10,880 nucleotides of DNA from Trueperaceae bacterium (lineage in GTDB: Bacteria > Deinococcota > Deinococci > Deinococcales > Trueperaceae), in assembly GCA_003567075.1 (NCBI GenBank), contig PXAU01000005.1, positions 1 to 10,880 on the forward strand, given 5' to 3'. The translations under genes and the position numbers were made by a program. The notes under the pieces were generated by a model. That model worked only from the letters and a program-made list of their open reading frames with translations, did no database searches and was not told the origin of the DNA. Position 1 is the first letter of the stretch. Each line of letters starts with the position of its first letter. Below, piece by piece: positions 1-6,231 of the stretch.

Positions 1-1
1 C

Positions 2-46
2 GCGTCGTGGATCGCCCGAGCCCGCATGGAGGTGGAGCATGCCTGA
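2..46 (+). CDS. 3' end of an upstream gene (partial)
   Basis: An open frame enters from the left edge in frame 2 and stops at TGA 44-46. Its last residues read ASWIARARMEVEHA. The stop lies inside the start of the next gene: ATG at 39 and TGA at 44-46 overlap by 8 bp, which is typical of translationally coupled genes. In bacteria that carry the following FAD oxidoreductase and DUF1667 pair, the preceding gene is often a GlpA-type FAD glycerol-3-phosphate dehydrogenase. That identity is inferred from context only, because 14 residues cannot be assigned to a family. Confidence 0.4.
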   Translation, partial: ASWIARARMEVEHA

Positions 47-1316
47 CCTTCGACCGTGGGACCTGCGAAGCCGCTACGACGTGGTGATCGTCGGCGCCGG
101 GCCGGCCGGCCTGGCCGCCGCGGTGGGCGCGCGTGAAGCCGGCGCCGAGCACGTGCTCGTCGTCGACCGCGAGCACGAAGCGGGCGGCATCCTGCAGCAG
201 TGCATCCACCACGGCTTCGGCCTGCACCACTTCAAGGAGGAGCTCACCGGCCCCTCGTACGCCCAGCGTTACCTCGAGCAGGTGCTGGAGCACGACGTCG
301 ACCTGCTGCCCGACTCGTACGTGCTCGACGTCGATCCTTCGCGCCGCGTCAGCATCCTCTCGGGCCGGCACGGGCTGCGCGAGGTCGACGCCGGCGCGGT
401 GGTGCTGGCGATGGGCGCACGCGAGCGTACCCGCGAGGCGATCCGCATCCCCGGCTCGCGACCCTCGGGCGTCATGACCGCGGGCTTCGCCCAGAAGCTG
501 GTCAACCTGGCCGGCTACTTACCGGGCAAGCGCGTCGCCATCCTCGGCTCGGGCGACATCGGCCTGATCATGGCGCGCCGGCTGGTGCTCGAGGGCGCCG
601 AGGTGGTCGGCGTGTACGAGCTGATGCCGCACGCCAACGGCCTCACCCGCAACGTCGTGCAGTGCCTGCACGACTTCGACATCCCGCTGCACCTCTCCAC
701 TACCGTCGTGCGGATCCATGGGAGCGAGCGCATCGAGAAGGTGACGGTGGCGCCGGTCGACGAGCAGTTCCGACCCAAGCTCGACGAGGCCTGGGACGTC
801 GACTGCGACACGCTGCTGGTGTCGATCGGCCTGATCCCCGACAACGAGCTGGCCCGCTCGCTCGGCGTGCGGCTCGACCCGGTGACCACCGGCCCGATCG
901 TCACCAGCCGGATGGAGACGTCGCGCGACGGCGTGTTCGCCTGCGGCAACACGGTGCACATCCACGACCTGGTCGACTGGGTGAGCCAGGAGTCGCAGCT
1001 CGCCGGCGCCGGCGCCGGCGCAGCCGCGGTCGGCACACGCGCAAGCCCCGACAACGTGCGCCTGATCCCCGGCACCAACGTGCGCTCGTGCGTCCCGCAC
1101 ACCATCACCACCGAGCGCGAGCACACCGTGTACCTGCGCGTCACGACGTCGATTGCACCCTGCACCTTGCGTTTTGGCGACGTCTACGAGCGGCCGCTGC
1201 GCTACGTGGTGCCGGGCGAGATGGTGACGGTGAAGGTCCGGCCGCGGTTCCTGCAGGACTTCCACGGCGGTAACCTCACCGTGCACGTGGTCCCCCGGGA
1301 GGAGGCAACGGCATGA
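39..1316 (+). CDS. NAD(P)/FAD-dependent oxidoreductase of the glycerol-3-phosphate dehydrogenase-associated type
   Basis: A 425-residue, two-dinucleotide-fold flavoprotein that probably passes electrons between NAD(P)H and a partner dehydrogenase in the cytoplasm. The N-terminal FAD-binding Rossmann motif DVVIVGAGPAGLAA lies at about residues 14-27. A conserved GGILQQCIHHGFGL block with Cys55 follows at about 49-62. The second nucleotide-binding fold has GSGDIG at 170-175. The C-terminal FAD contact ACGNTVHIHDLVDW is near 301-314. The start is ATG 39, with GGAGGTG at 28-34 just upstream. The gene overlaps the preceding frame by 8 bp and the following DUF1667 gene by 4 bp (ATGA). In other bacteria the same pair sits beside glpA-like and glpK-like genes, so a role in glycerol-3-phosphate or related polyol-phosphate oxidation is likely. 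The substrate is not shown by this sequence. The oxidoreductase family call is firm; the pathway call is moderate. Confidence 0.9.
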   Translation: MPDLRPWDLRSRYDVVIVGAGPAGLAAAVGAREAGAEHVLVVDREHEAGGILQQCIHHGFGLHHFKEELTGPSYAQRYLEQVLEHDVDLLPDSYVLDVDPSRRVSILSGRHGLREVDAGAVVLAMGARERTREAIRIPGSRPSGVMTAGFAQKLVNLAGYLPGKRVAILGSGDIGLIMARRLVLEGAEVVGVYELMPHANGLTRNVVQCLHDFDIPLHLSTTVVRIHGSERIEKVTVAPVDEQFRPKLDEAWDVDCDTLLVSIGLIPDNELARSLGVRLDPVTTGPIVTSRMETSRDGVFACGNTVHIHDLVDWVSQESQLAGAGAGAAAVGTRASPDNVRLIPGTNVRSCVPHTITTEREHTVYLRVTTSIAPCTLRFGDVYERPLRYVVPGEMVTVKVRPRFLQDFHGGNLTVHVVPREEATA

Positions 1317-1687
1317 GCGAGACCGAGACCAGTCACTACCTCTGCATCGGCTGTCCCCTCGGCTGCCGACTCGAGGTCGAGGCCGACGGCGACGACATCG
1401 TCGAGGTGCGGGGCAACTCCTGCAAGCGCGGGATCGAGTTCGCGCACCAGGAGCACCTCGACCCGCGGCGCTTCATCGCCACCACCGTCGCCATCGACGG
1501 CGCCGCCTGGTCACGGCTGCCGGTCGCCACGGCGCAGGCGCTTCCCAAGGGCCGCGTCATCGACGTCTGCCGTGCGCTGCATCAGCTGCGCCTGGAAGCG
1601 CCCGTGGAGATGGGCGAGGTGGTGATGACCGACGCGCTCGGCACGGGCGTCGACGTGGTCGCCACGCGGACGCTGGAGCGGGCCTAG
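1313..1687 (+). CDS. DUF1667 domain protein, small Cys-cluster redox partner
   Basis: A 124-residue protein with a Cys motif CIGCPLGC (Cys11, Cys14, Cys18) and a further Cys at 37 (GNSCKRGIEFA). This arrangement looks like an Fe-S or zinc site. The C-terminus, LGTGVDVVATR, is characteristic of the DUF1667 family. ATG 1313 overlaps the TGA of the FAD oxidoreductase (ATGA), so the two are almost certainly made together. The family is known mainly by its constant pairing with GlpA-like and FAD oxidoreductase genes. Its probable role is an electron-transfer or assembly subunit of that complex, which is inferred from context rather than shown. No clear terminator follows; the gene ends 34 bp before a 15-bp tandem repeat. 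Confidence 0.9.
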   Translation: MSETETSHYLCIGCPLGCRLEVEADGDDIVEVRGNSCKRGIEFAHQEHLDPRRFIATTVAIDGAAWSRLPVATAQALPKGRVIDVCRALHQLRLEAPVEMGEVVMTDALGTGVDVVATRTLERA

Positions 1688-1720
1688 GGAGGCGCTGGGG
1701 TGGCAGGGTTGGCGGGCGCG

Positions 1721-1765
1721 GAGCTCGAGCGCGCGGAGCTCGAGCGCGCGGAGCTCGAGCGCGCG
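1721..1765. repeat. Tandem repeat, 3 perfect copies of a 15-bp palindrome-rich unit
   Basis: The unit GAGCTCGAGCGCGCG occurs three times head to tail (1721-1735, 1736-1750, 1751-1765) without a mismatch. A 5-bp partial unit (GCGCG, 1716-1720) precedes it. Each copy holds the overlapping palindromes GAGCTC, GCTCGAGC and GCGCGC, so either strand can fold. The repeat lies between two convergent genes, 34 bp past one stop codon and 17 bp before the other. It may serve as a bidirectional termination or RNA-stability region, or simply be a slippage-prone microsatellite. Confidence 0.9.
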
Positions 1766-1781
1766 GCCTTCGGTGACCGCC

Positions 1782-2813
1782 CTAGCTCTGCCCCGTCGGC
1801 GGCCCACAACTCCCGCGGCGCAGAAGCCGTGCGTCGAAGCGCCGGTGCTTGACAGCTGCGCCGGGCCGCTCGATCTCGTCCATGACGATCTCGACCGCGG
1901 CACGACCCATGGCCCCAATCGGCTGCTCGAGGACGTCGAGCCGTGGCGTGACAACGGTCGTCCAGCGGTCATGGTCGAAGGCCAAGACAGAGACATCGTC
2001 CGGAATGCGGAGATGCAGGTCCTGTATCGCGCGCAATGCACCGACCGCCGATACCCCCGTGAGCGCGAAGACGGCGGTGGGACGCCGCGCCTGCTTCATC
2101 GCCCGCATCGTGACCGCGTAGCCATGCGCTTCAGGCGAGTTCGCCTTCGAGCAGGCGAGCGTAGGGTTCGAGGCCTCCGGCAACGGCACACCTACCGCTT
2201 CGATAGCCGCCACGAAGCCGTCGCTGCGCTCGTCGGCGTGGCGAACCGACTGTGGCAGCCCGACGCCGACGATGCGCTCGTGACCCAATGCATGGAGGTA
2301 ACGCACCCCCTCGCTGGTGGCGCTGGCGTTGTCGAGCATCACGTGATGAAACGGACTGTGCGGGTGGACATAGTCGATCTCGACGATGACCGTCCCGCGC
2401 TCGCGCATTCGTTGGAGGTAGTCGTAGTTCCCTCGCCCGTAGGCGGAACGTAGGATGAGCCCGCTGACCCGATGGCTGTTGAACGCCCGCAGATCGGCCC
2501 GCTCCAGGTCGGCACGGTACTCGTTCTCGGCGATGAGCAGCGAATACCCGTGCTCGCGCGTTGCTCGCCCGACGGCACGCGTCAACGAGGCGAAGAAGAA
2601 CCCCAGGATGTCGCCCACGATCAAACCGATGGTCAGGTTGCGACCGCGCCGGAGCGCTCCGGCGGTCTCGTTCGGCTCGTATCCGAGCTCGTCGACGACC
2701 TGCAGAACCTTCGTCAGCGTCTCCGGAGCCAACAGCTGGGGTTCACGGATGGCACGGCGCACCGTGCTTGGCGACACTCCGGCGCGTCTGGCGACGTCGA
2801 GCAGGCTGACCAC
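1782..2813 (-). CDS. LacI-family transcriptional regulator
   Basis: A 343-residue LacI/GalR-type repressor. The N-terminal helix-turn-helix is SLLDVARRAGVSPSTVRRAI (residues 3-22), followed by the hinge-helix region around NETAGALRRGR (about 48-58). A periplasmic-binding-protein-like effector domain then starts at LTIGLIVGDILG. Later family landmarks include RVSGLILRS, PTAVFALTGVSAVGALRAIQ and IPDDVSVLAFDHDRWT. GTG 2813 is taken as the start because an in-frame TAG lies four codons upstream (plus-strand 2823-2825) and the HTH must begin here. The gene diverges from the sugar-uptake operon and a LacI-type palindrome lies at that operon's promoter, so it probably represses the operon until a sugar or polyol inducer binds. 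The inducer is unknown. The 3' end faces the redox operon. Confidence 0.95.
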   Translation of the reverse strand: MVSLLDVARRAGVSPSTVRRAIREPQLLAPETLTKVLQVVDELGYEPNETAGALRRGRNLTIGLIVGDILGFFFASLTRAVGRATREHGYSLLIAENEYRADLERADLRAFNSHRVSGLILRSAYGRGNYDYLQRMRERGTVIVEIDYVHPHSPFHHVMLDNASATSEGVRYLHALGHERIVGVGLPQSVRHADERSDGFVAAIEAVGVPLPEASNPTLACSKANSPEAHGYAVTMRAMKQARRPTAVFALTGVSAVGALRAIQDLHLRIPDDVSVLAFDHDRWTTVVTPRLDVLEQPIGAMGRAAVEIVMDEIERPGAAVKHRRFDARLLRRGSCGPPTGQS

Positions 2814-2819
2814 GACGTC

Positions 2820-2847
2820 ATGCTACCCCAGACGCGTTTCATGGCGA
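2820..2847 (-). promoter_or_regulatory. Candidate promoter of the LacI-family gene, possibly leaderless
   Basis: On the minus strand TAGCAT (plus-strand 2820-2825) lies 6 nt upstream of the GTG start. A weak -35-like TCGCCA (2842-2847) is 16 bp further up. No good Shine-Dalgarno sequence precedes the GTG. If TAGCAT is the -10 box, the transcript would begin at or next to the start codon. The -35 match is poor, so this is tentative. Confidence 0.35.
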
Positions 2848-2929
2848 GGGCGAGAGCCGTCTCACCACGGCGTCGGCGGGGTACTCCGCGGCCCAGGCTC
2901 CATGCCATCCCCACCTGCCCGGATAGCGC

Positions 2930-2959
2930 TTGACAGCACGCGGCTCACTCGTCTATCGT
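2930..2959 (+). promoter_or_regulatory. Promoter of the sugar-uptake operon
   Basis: A perfect -35 hexamer TTGACA (2930-2935), an 18-bp spacer and a -10 hexamer TATCGT (2954-2959, 4 of 6 to consensus). The predicted start is near 2966, inside the LacI-type palindrome at 2961-2976. The promoter faces the solute-binding protein gene and leaves an untranslated leader of about 230 nt. Confidence 0.7.
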
Positions 2960-2960
2960 C

Positions 2961-2976
2961 ATGAATACGAATTCAT
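2961..2976. promoter_or_regulatory. LacI-type operator over the transcription start
   Basis: ATGAATACGAATTCAT is a 16-bp imperfect palindrome: 7 of 8 base pairs are symmetric around a central CG at 2968-2969. A central CG step is the hallmark of LacI/GalR-family operators, because the hinge helix inserts there. The site begins 1 bp after the -10 box and covers the predicted start, so bound repressor would block initiation. The LacI-family gene begins about 150 bp away on the other strand. Confidence 0.7.
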
Positions 2977-3194
2977 CGCGACCCGGTAAGGCACTCGCGA
3001 CGCCTGTTTCGTCTCCCTGAAGGTCCTTGACCGAGCGGTGCGCGATCTCGTTCGTGTTTGTGCGTCGTGATGACTTCGTGTTCATTGCTGACACGTGGTC
3101 AGCGGTGGTGAGGGAGGTGCGTTTGGCCGAGTCGTTGCACGAGGTGAGGCATACGCAGCCACGAACCGAGCTACGCCGAAGCGGAGGCGCAATC
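2966..3194 (+). other. Long 5' leader of the uptake operon
   Basis: The gap between the two divergent genes (2814-3194) is 381 bp. Its left part holds the promoters and operator. From the predicted start at 2966 to ATG 3195 about 229 nt remain without a convincing gene. Inside are an inverted repeat at 3087-3103 and an AGGGAGG at 3111-3117 followed by an in-frame TTG (3123), which would place 24 residues before the signal peptide and is not favoured. I recognise no known riboswitch. Confidence 0.45.
3087..3103. promoter_or_regulatory. Inverted repeat in the operon leader
   Basis: GCTGACACGTGGTCAGC has perfect 6-bp arms (GCTGAC and GTCAGC) around a 5-bp centre. It lies 92 bp upstream of the solute-binding protein start and well downstream of the LacI-type site. 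It could be a binding site for a second dimeric regulator or a small RNA hairpin. It does not resemble the operator at 2961, so it is probably not a second LacI-family site. Confidence 0.4.
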
Positions 3195-4448
3195 ATGCGA
3201 AGACTTGTTCTGATCGCTTTCTTGGCCCTGCTCGCTGGTATCGCTAGCGCGCAACAGGTCGTCGAGGTCCTTGCCCAACCACGGCCCGAATGGGAGGTGA
3301 TGGAGCGCCTCTTCCCCGAGTTCGAGCGTGAGACGGGCATCCGAGTGAACATCACCTACTTCGCCGAGCTCGAGCGTCGTTCTCGCTCTCGCCTGGATGC
3401 CTCGTCTGGGGCGGGTCAGTTCGACGTGTACTACATCGACGAGGCCAACGTCGCCGAGTTCGCAGCGAACGGTTGGCTCGTGCCCATCCGCGACTACTAC
3501 CCCGAGGAGTACGACTTCGACGGCTTCGCGCCTGCGCTCGTCGAGGTGCTGAGTCAAGACGGAATCGCGTACGGCGCCCCCATCACCAAGGAGGGCGACG
3601 TGATGTTCTACCGCCAGGACCTGCTCGATGAGCACGGACTGGCGGCTCCCACGACCCTCGACGAGTACCTCGAGGTCGTCCAGGCCTTGCACGATCCGCC
3701 CCGCCTCTACGGGACCGGCACGCGCGGTCTGCGCGGCTCGGGCATGAACGTCTGGCGCTTCAGTCCGTACCTGCACGCCTTCGGCGGACGCTACGTCGAC
3801 GACGACGGCAACCCGGTGTTCAACTCACCCGAGGCCGTGCAGGCCGTCGAGTACTACATCGAGCTGATCCTGCACAGCCCCAGTCCGACCATGTCGTGGT
3901 CGGACGTCATGGACTCCTTCGCGGCTGGCCGCATCGGAATCGTCACGTTCGCCGACCTCAAGATGGATACCCTGCAAGACCCCGAGCGCTCGATCCTTCC
4001 CGGCTTGATGGGGTTCGGGGCCCCGCCAGCTGGACCCGCGGGCTCGGTCTCCAACACCAGCGTTCACGGGCTGGCGATCTCCGCTCCGGGCGCCCGTACC
4101 GAAGCCGAGCGGGAGGCTGCCGGCGAGTTCATCGGTTGGTTCACCAGCCAGGAGAACGAGCTGCGCAAGGTGGCGGCAGGCTGGGGCCTGACCAACGCAC
4201 GTACCGCCACCTTCGACAGCGACGTCTTCATCGACGCCTACCCGGAGGCGTTCGCTGACGCCATGAGCGGCATGCTCGAGGTCCAGAGGCTGACCATCGT
4301 GCAAATCCCCGAATGGGGCGAGATCGGTGACTACCTCGGCATCAAGCTCGAGGAACTCTTCACCGCCGCATTCAGCAACCAACCGTACGACATCCAGGCC
4401 GCCCTCGACGACGCCGTGGCGCACGCCGAGCGCGTGCTCGGTCGCTGA
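3195..4448 (+). CDS. ABC transporter periplasmic sugar/polyol-binding protein
   Basis: A 417-residue family 1 extracellular solute-binding protein. A Sec signal peptide (MRRLVLIAFLALLAGIASA, residues 1-19) ends in a signal peptidase I site ASA|QQ. There is no lipobox Cys, so it should be a free periplasmic protein. Typical SBP blocks follow: FDVYYIDEANVAEFAANGWLVPI, YGAPITKEGDVMFYRQDLLDE and the YLHAFGGRYVDDDGNPVF region. Aromatic residues are common, as in sugar-binding clefts. ATG 3195 is chosen because GGAGG (3183-3187) lies 7 nt upstream and the signal peptide starts there; the frame is open further upstream but would bury the signal. It captures ligand for the two permeases downstream. 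The GLRGSGMNVW stretch recalls polyol-binding members (sorbitol/mannitol type), but the ligand is uncertain. It is the first gene of a LacI-controlled operon. Confidence 0.92.
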   Translation: MRRLVLIAFLALLAGIASAQQVVEVLAQPRPEWEVMERLFPEFERETGIRVNITYFAELERRSRSRLDASSGAGQFDVYYIDEANVAEFAANGWLVPIRDYYPEEYDFDGFAPALVEVLSQDGIAYGAPITKEGDVMFYRQDLLDEHGLAAPTTLDEYLEVVQALHDPPRLYGTGTRGLRGSGMNVWRFSPYLHAFGGRYVDDDGNPVFNSPEAVQAVEYYIELILHSPSPTMSWSDVMDSFAAGRIGIVTFADLKMDTLQDPERSILPGLMGFGAPPAGPAGSVSNTSVHGLAISAPGARTEAEREAAGEFIGWFTSQENELRKVAAGWGLTNARTATFDSDVFIDAYPEAFADAMSGMLEVQRLTIVQIPEWGEIGDYLGIKLEELFTAAFSNQPYDIQAALDDAVAHAERVLGR

Positions 4449-4456
4449 CACTGGCC

Positions 4457-4491
4457 GCGCGTGACGGGTAGCAGAGCTACCCGTCACGCGC
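4457..4491 (+). promoter_or_regulatory. Intra-operon hairpin between the binding-protein and permease genes
   Basis: A perfect 16-bp stem: the left arm is 4457-4472 (GCGCGTGACGGGTAGC), the loop AGA is 4473-4475, and the exact complement is 4476-4491. It begins 9 nt after the binding-protein stop and ends 35 nt before the permease start. No run of T follows. In binding-protein transporter operons such structures protect the upstream message from 3' decay or act as partial terminators, giving more binding protein than permease. Confidence 0.85.
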
Positions 4492-4526
4492 ACCCCACCC
4501 TCGTGCCCGGGTGAGGCGGTGACGAC

Positions 4527-5405
4527 GTGAGCAAGCGCCAGTTCTTCTACGTGTTCCTCATCCCAACCGTCGTGGTTCTGCTGGCTTTCGCGCTCTACCC
4601 CCTGTTCACGGCCATCTACTACTCGCTCCACGACTGGGACCTGCGCCGAACCGAGCCGATGGCCTTCATCGGGCTCGGCAACTACCTCGAGATGTTCCAG
4701 GACGCGCGCTTCCTGAACTCCCTGCGCATCTCTGGGCTCTTCCTGGTCGGGACGGTGGCCGGATCGGTACTCGTCGCGTTCGTCTTGGCCCCCTTCGTGC
4801 ACGAGACGGCGCGCTCGCACGCGTTGCGCAGCGCCTGCCTGTTCGCCTTCATCCTGCCGGCGGTATTGCCGCGCGTGGGTGCTGCCTACATGTGGCGGCT
4901 GATGTACGACCCCTCGATCGGCGTGATCAACTACCTCTTCAGCCTCGTCAACCTTGGGCCCTTCATCTTCCTCCAGAACCCCCGCCTCGCGCTCCCATCG
5001 ATCATCGTGATCGACGTCTGGCAGTGGGGCTTCTTGTTGACCGCCCTCATGATGATCCTCCTGCGTGAGGTCCCCAACGAGGTAATCGAGGCCGCGCGCC
5101 TCGACGGCACGAACATGCTGCAGCTGTACGTCCTCATCATGTATCCGCTGATCCTGCCTCTCTCGCTGCCGCTCATCTTCGTCAAGATGATGGAGTCCCT
5201 TCGCAGCTTCGACTTCATCTTCGTGCTGACTGCAGGGGGTCCTGGGATCGCCACCGAGACGCTCGACATGTACGCCTACTGGCAAGGCTTGGGCACCGCC
5301 GGCCGCGTCTCGTACGCGGCAGCGATGTCGATCTTCATGGTGATCCTCTCGATCGTCTTCGTCACCATCGCCTGGAGGGCACTCAGGAGGTGGCACGAAT
5401 CGTGA
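4527..5405 (+). CDS. Sugar ABC transporter permease, MalF/UgpA-like (CUT1)
   Basis: A 292-residue inner-membrane permease with about six hydrophobic segments. The first is FYVFLIPTVVVLLAFALYPL (residues 7-26). The following DWDLRRTEPMAFIGLGNYLEMF loop is typical of MalF/UgpA-type CUT1 permeases. The cytoplasmic EAA loop that docks onto the ATPase is visible at about 188-210 (EAARLDGTNMLQLYVLIMYP). The start is GTG 4527, with a purine-rich GAGG at 4513-4516. The 3' end overlaps the next permease by 4 bp (GTGA). It forms the transmembrane channel with that permease and receives ligand from the preceding binding protein. The 78-bp gap after the binding-protein gene contains a strong hairpin, so expression is probably lower than that of the binding protein. 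Confidence 0.93.
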   Translation: MSKRQFFYVFLIPTVVVLLAFALYPLFTAIYYSLHDWDLRRTEPMAFIGLGNYLEMFQDARFLNSLRISGLFLVGTVAGSVLVAFVLAPFVHETARSHALRSACLFAFILPAVLPRVGAAYMWRLMYDPSIGVINYLFSLVNLGPFIFLQNPRLALPSIIVIDVWQWGFLLTALMMILLREVPNEVIEAARLDGTNMLQLYVLIMYPLILPLSLPLIFVKMMESLRSFDFIFVLTAGGPGIATETLDMYAYWQGLGTAGRVSYAAAMSIFMVILSIVFVTIAWRALRRWHES

Positions 5406-6226
5406 AACGCATCAACCTGCCGCGCATCCTGAGCTACGTGGTGCTCGCAGCCATCGTGATCGTCGCTCTGGCACCCATCGTGTGGATCATCCTCAACGCC
5501 TTCAAGGCGCGGGTCGACGTCATCGCATACCCCCCGAGGCTGTTCTTCACCCCGACGCTCGCCAACTTCGAGCGCGTCCTCCAGATAGGCACCATCAGCC
5601 GCGGCTTGGCGAACAGCCTCATCGTGGTACCGCTCTCACTCCTCATCGGCGCGATCTTCGCCATCCCCACTGCCTACGTCTTCGCACGCTACGCCTTCAA
5701 GGCGAAGAACGACCTACGCTTCTTCGTGCTCTCGCTGAGGTTCATGCCACCGGTTGCCGCGGTCATCCCTTTCTTCATCGTGTGGCTGCAGCTCGGCATG
5801 CTCGACACCACGCCCGGCTTGATCATCACCTATCTCGGCATCACCATCAGCACCATGTTGTGGCTCTCCATCGCCAGCTTCCAGCGCGTGCCGATCGAGT
5901 ACGAGGAGGCCGCGCAACTCGAAGGGCTCGGCAGCCTCGGCGTGTTCCTCCAGATCGCGTTGCCGATCGCCCTCCCGAGCCTGATCGGCATGGCCATCTT
6001 CGTGTTCATCCTCGTGTGGAACGAGTTCTTCCTGGCGTTCGTGCTCACCTCGCGCCAAGCTGTAACGATGCCGGTCGCTGCAGCGACCTTCGCCGTGATG
6101 GGCATGGAAGTGCCCTGGGGCCAGCTCAGTGCATCGATCGCCGTGCTCATGGTGCCCCCAATGATCCTGTCATACTTCTTCATGCGTTACCTGCCGAGCA
6201 TCTTCGGGTTGCGCTCCGAGGAGTGA
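5402..6226 (+). CDS. Sugar ABC transporter permease, MalG/UgpE-like (CUT1)
   Basis: A 274-residue second permease subunit. A first membrane segment at about residues 10-31 is followed by the MalG-type periplasmic stretch NAFKARVDVIAYPPRLFFTP (about 32-51), and several more membrane segments come after. The EAA loop is EEAAQLEGLGSLGVFLQIAL (168-187), with Gln-Leu-Glu-Gly in place of the more common Asp-Gly pattern. GTG 5402 is preferred over an in-frame GTG at 5390. AGGAGG (5385-5390) is correctly spaced from 5402 but would overlap the other start, and GTG 5402 gives the classic 4-bp GTGA overlap with the upstream permease stop. It pairs with that permease. The ATPase that should drive them is not encoded here. 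Confidence 0.92.
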   Translation: MKRINLPRILSYVVLAAIVIVALAPIVWIILNAFKARVDVIAYPPRLFFTPTLANFERVLQIGTISRGLANSLIVVPLSLLIGAIFAIPTAYVFARYAFKAKNDLRFFVLSLRFMPPVAAVIPFFIVWLQLGMLDTTPGLIITYLGITISTMLWLSIASFQRVPIEYEEAAQLEGLGSLGVFLQIALPIALPSLIGMAIFVFILVWNEFFLAFVLTSRQAVTMPVAAATFAVMGMEVPWGQLSASIAVLMVPPMILSYFFMRYLPSIFGLRSEE

Positions 6227-6231
6227 GAGCC

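Noticed and set aside
200..1273. Long Arg/Ala/Pro-rich frames overlapping the FAD oxidoreductase, the permeases and era on both strands
   Set aside because: These are high-GC shadow frames with compositionally biased translations and no motifs, opposite or out of frame with clearly identified genes.
1721..1765. The 15-bp repeats as a CRISPR array
   Set aside because: The copies are directly adjacent with no spacers and the unit is too short.
2961..3020. A 19-codon reading frame starting at ATG 2961, right after the -10 box
   Set aside because: The ATG is only 1 nt past the -10 hexamer, so it should lie upstream of the transcription start. The sequence is better explained as the LacI-type operator.
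3027..3194. Longer N-terminus for the binding protein (TTG 3027 or TTG 3123, the latter after AGGGAGG)
   Set aside because: Both would put extra residues before a perfect signal peptide. ATG 3195 has GGAGG at the right distance and gives a normal exported protein.
3825..5396. A 523-codon minus-strand frame across the binding-protein and permease genes
   Set aside because: It is rich in His, Glu and Asp with no recognisable domain and runs antisense to three well-supported features, so it is a codon-bias artefact.
5390..5401. GTG 5390 as the start of the second permease
   Set aside because: The AGGAGG Shine-Dalgarno sequence ends on its first base, so it could not serve this start. GTG 5402 is well spaced and gives a 4-bp overlap with the upstream stop.
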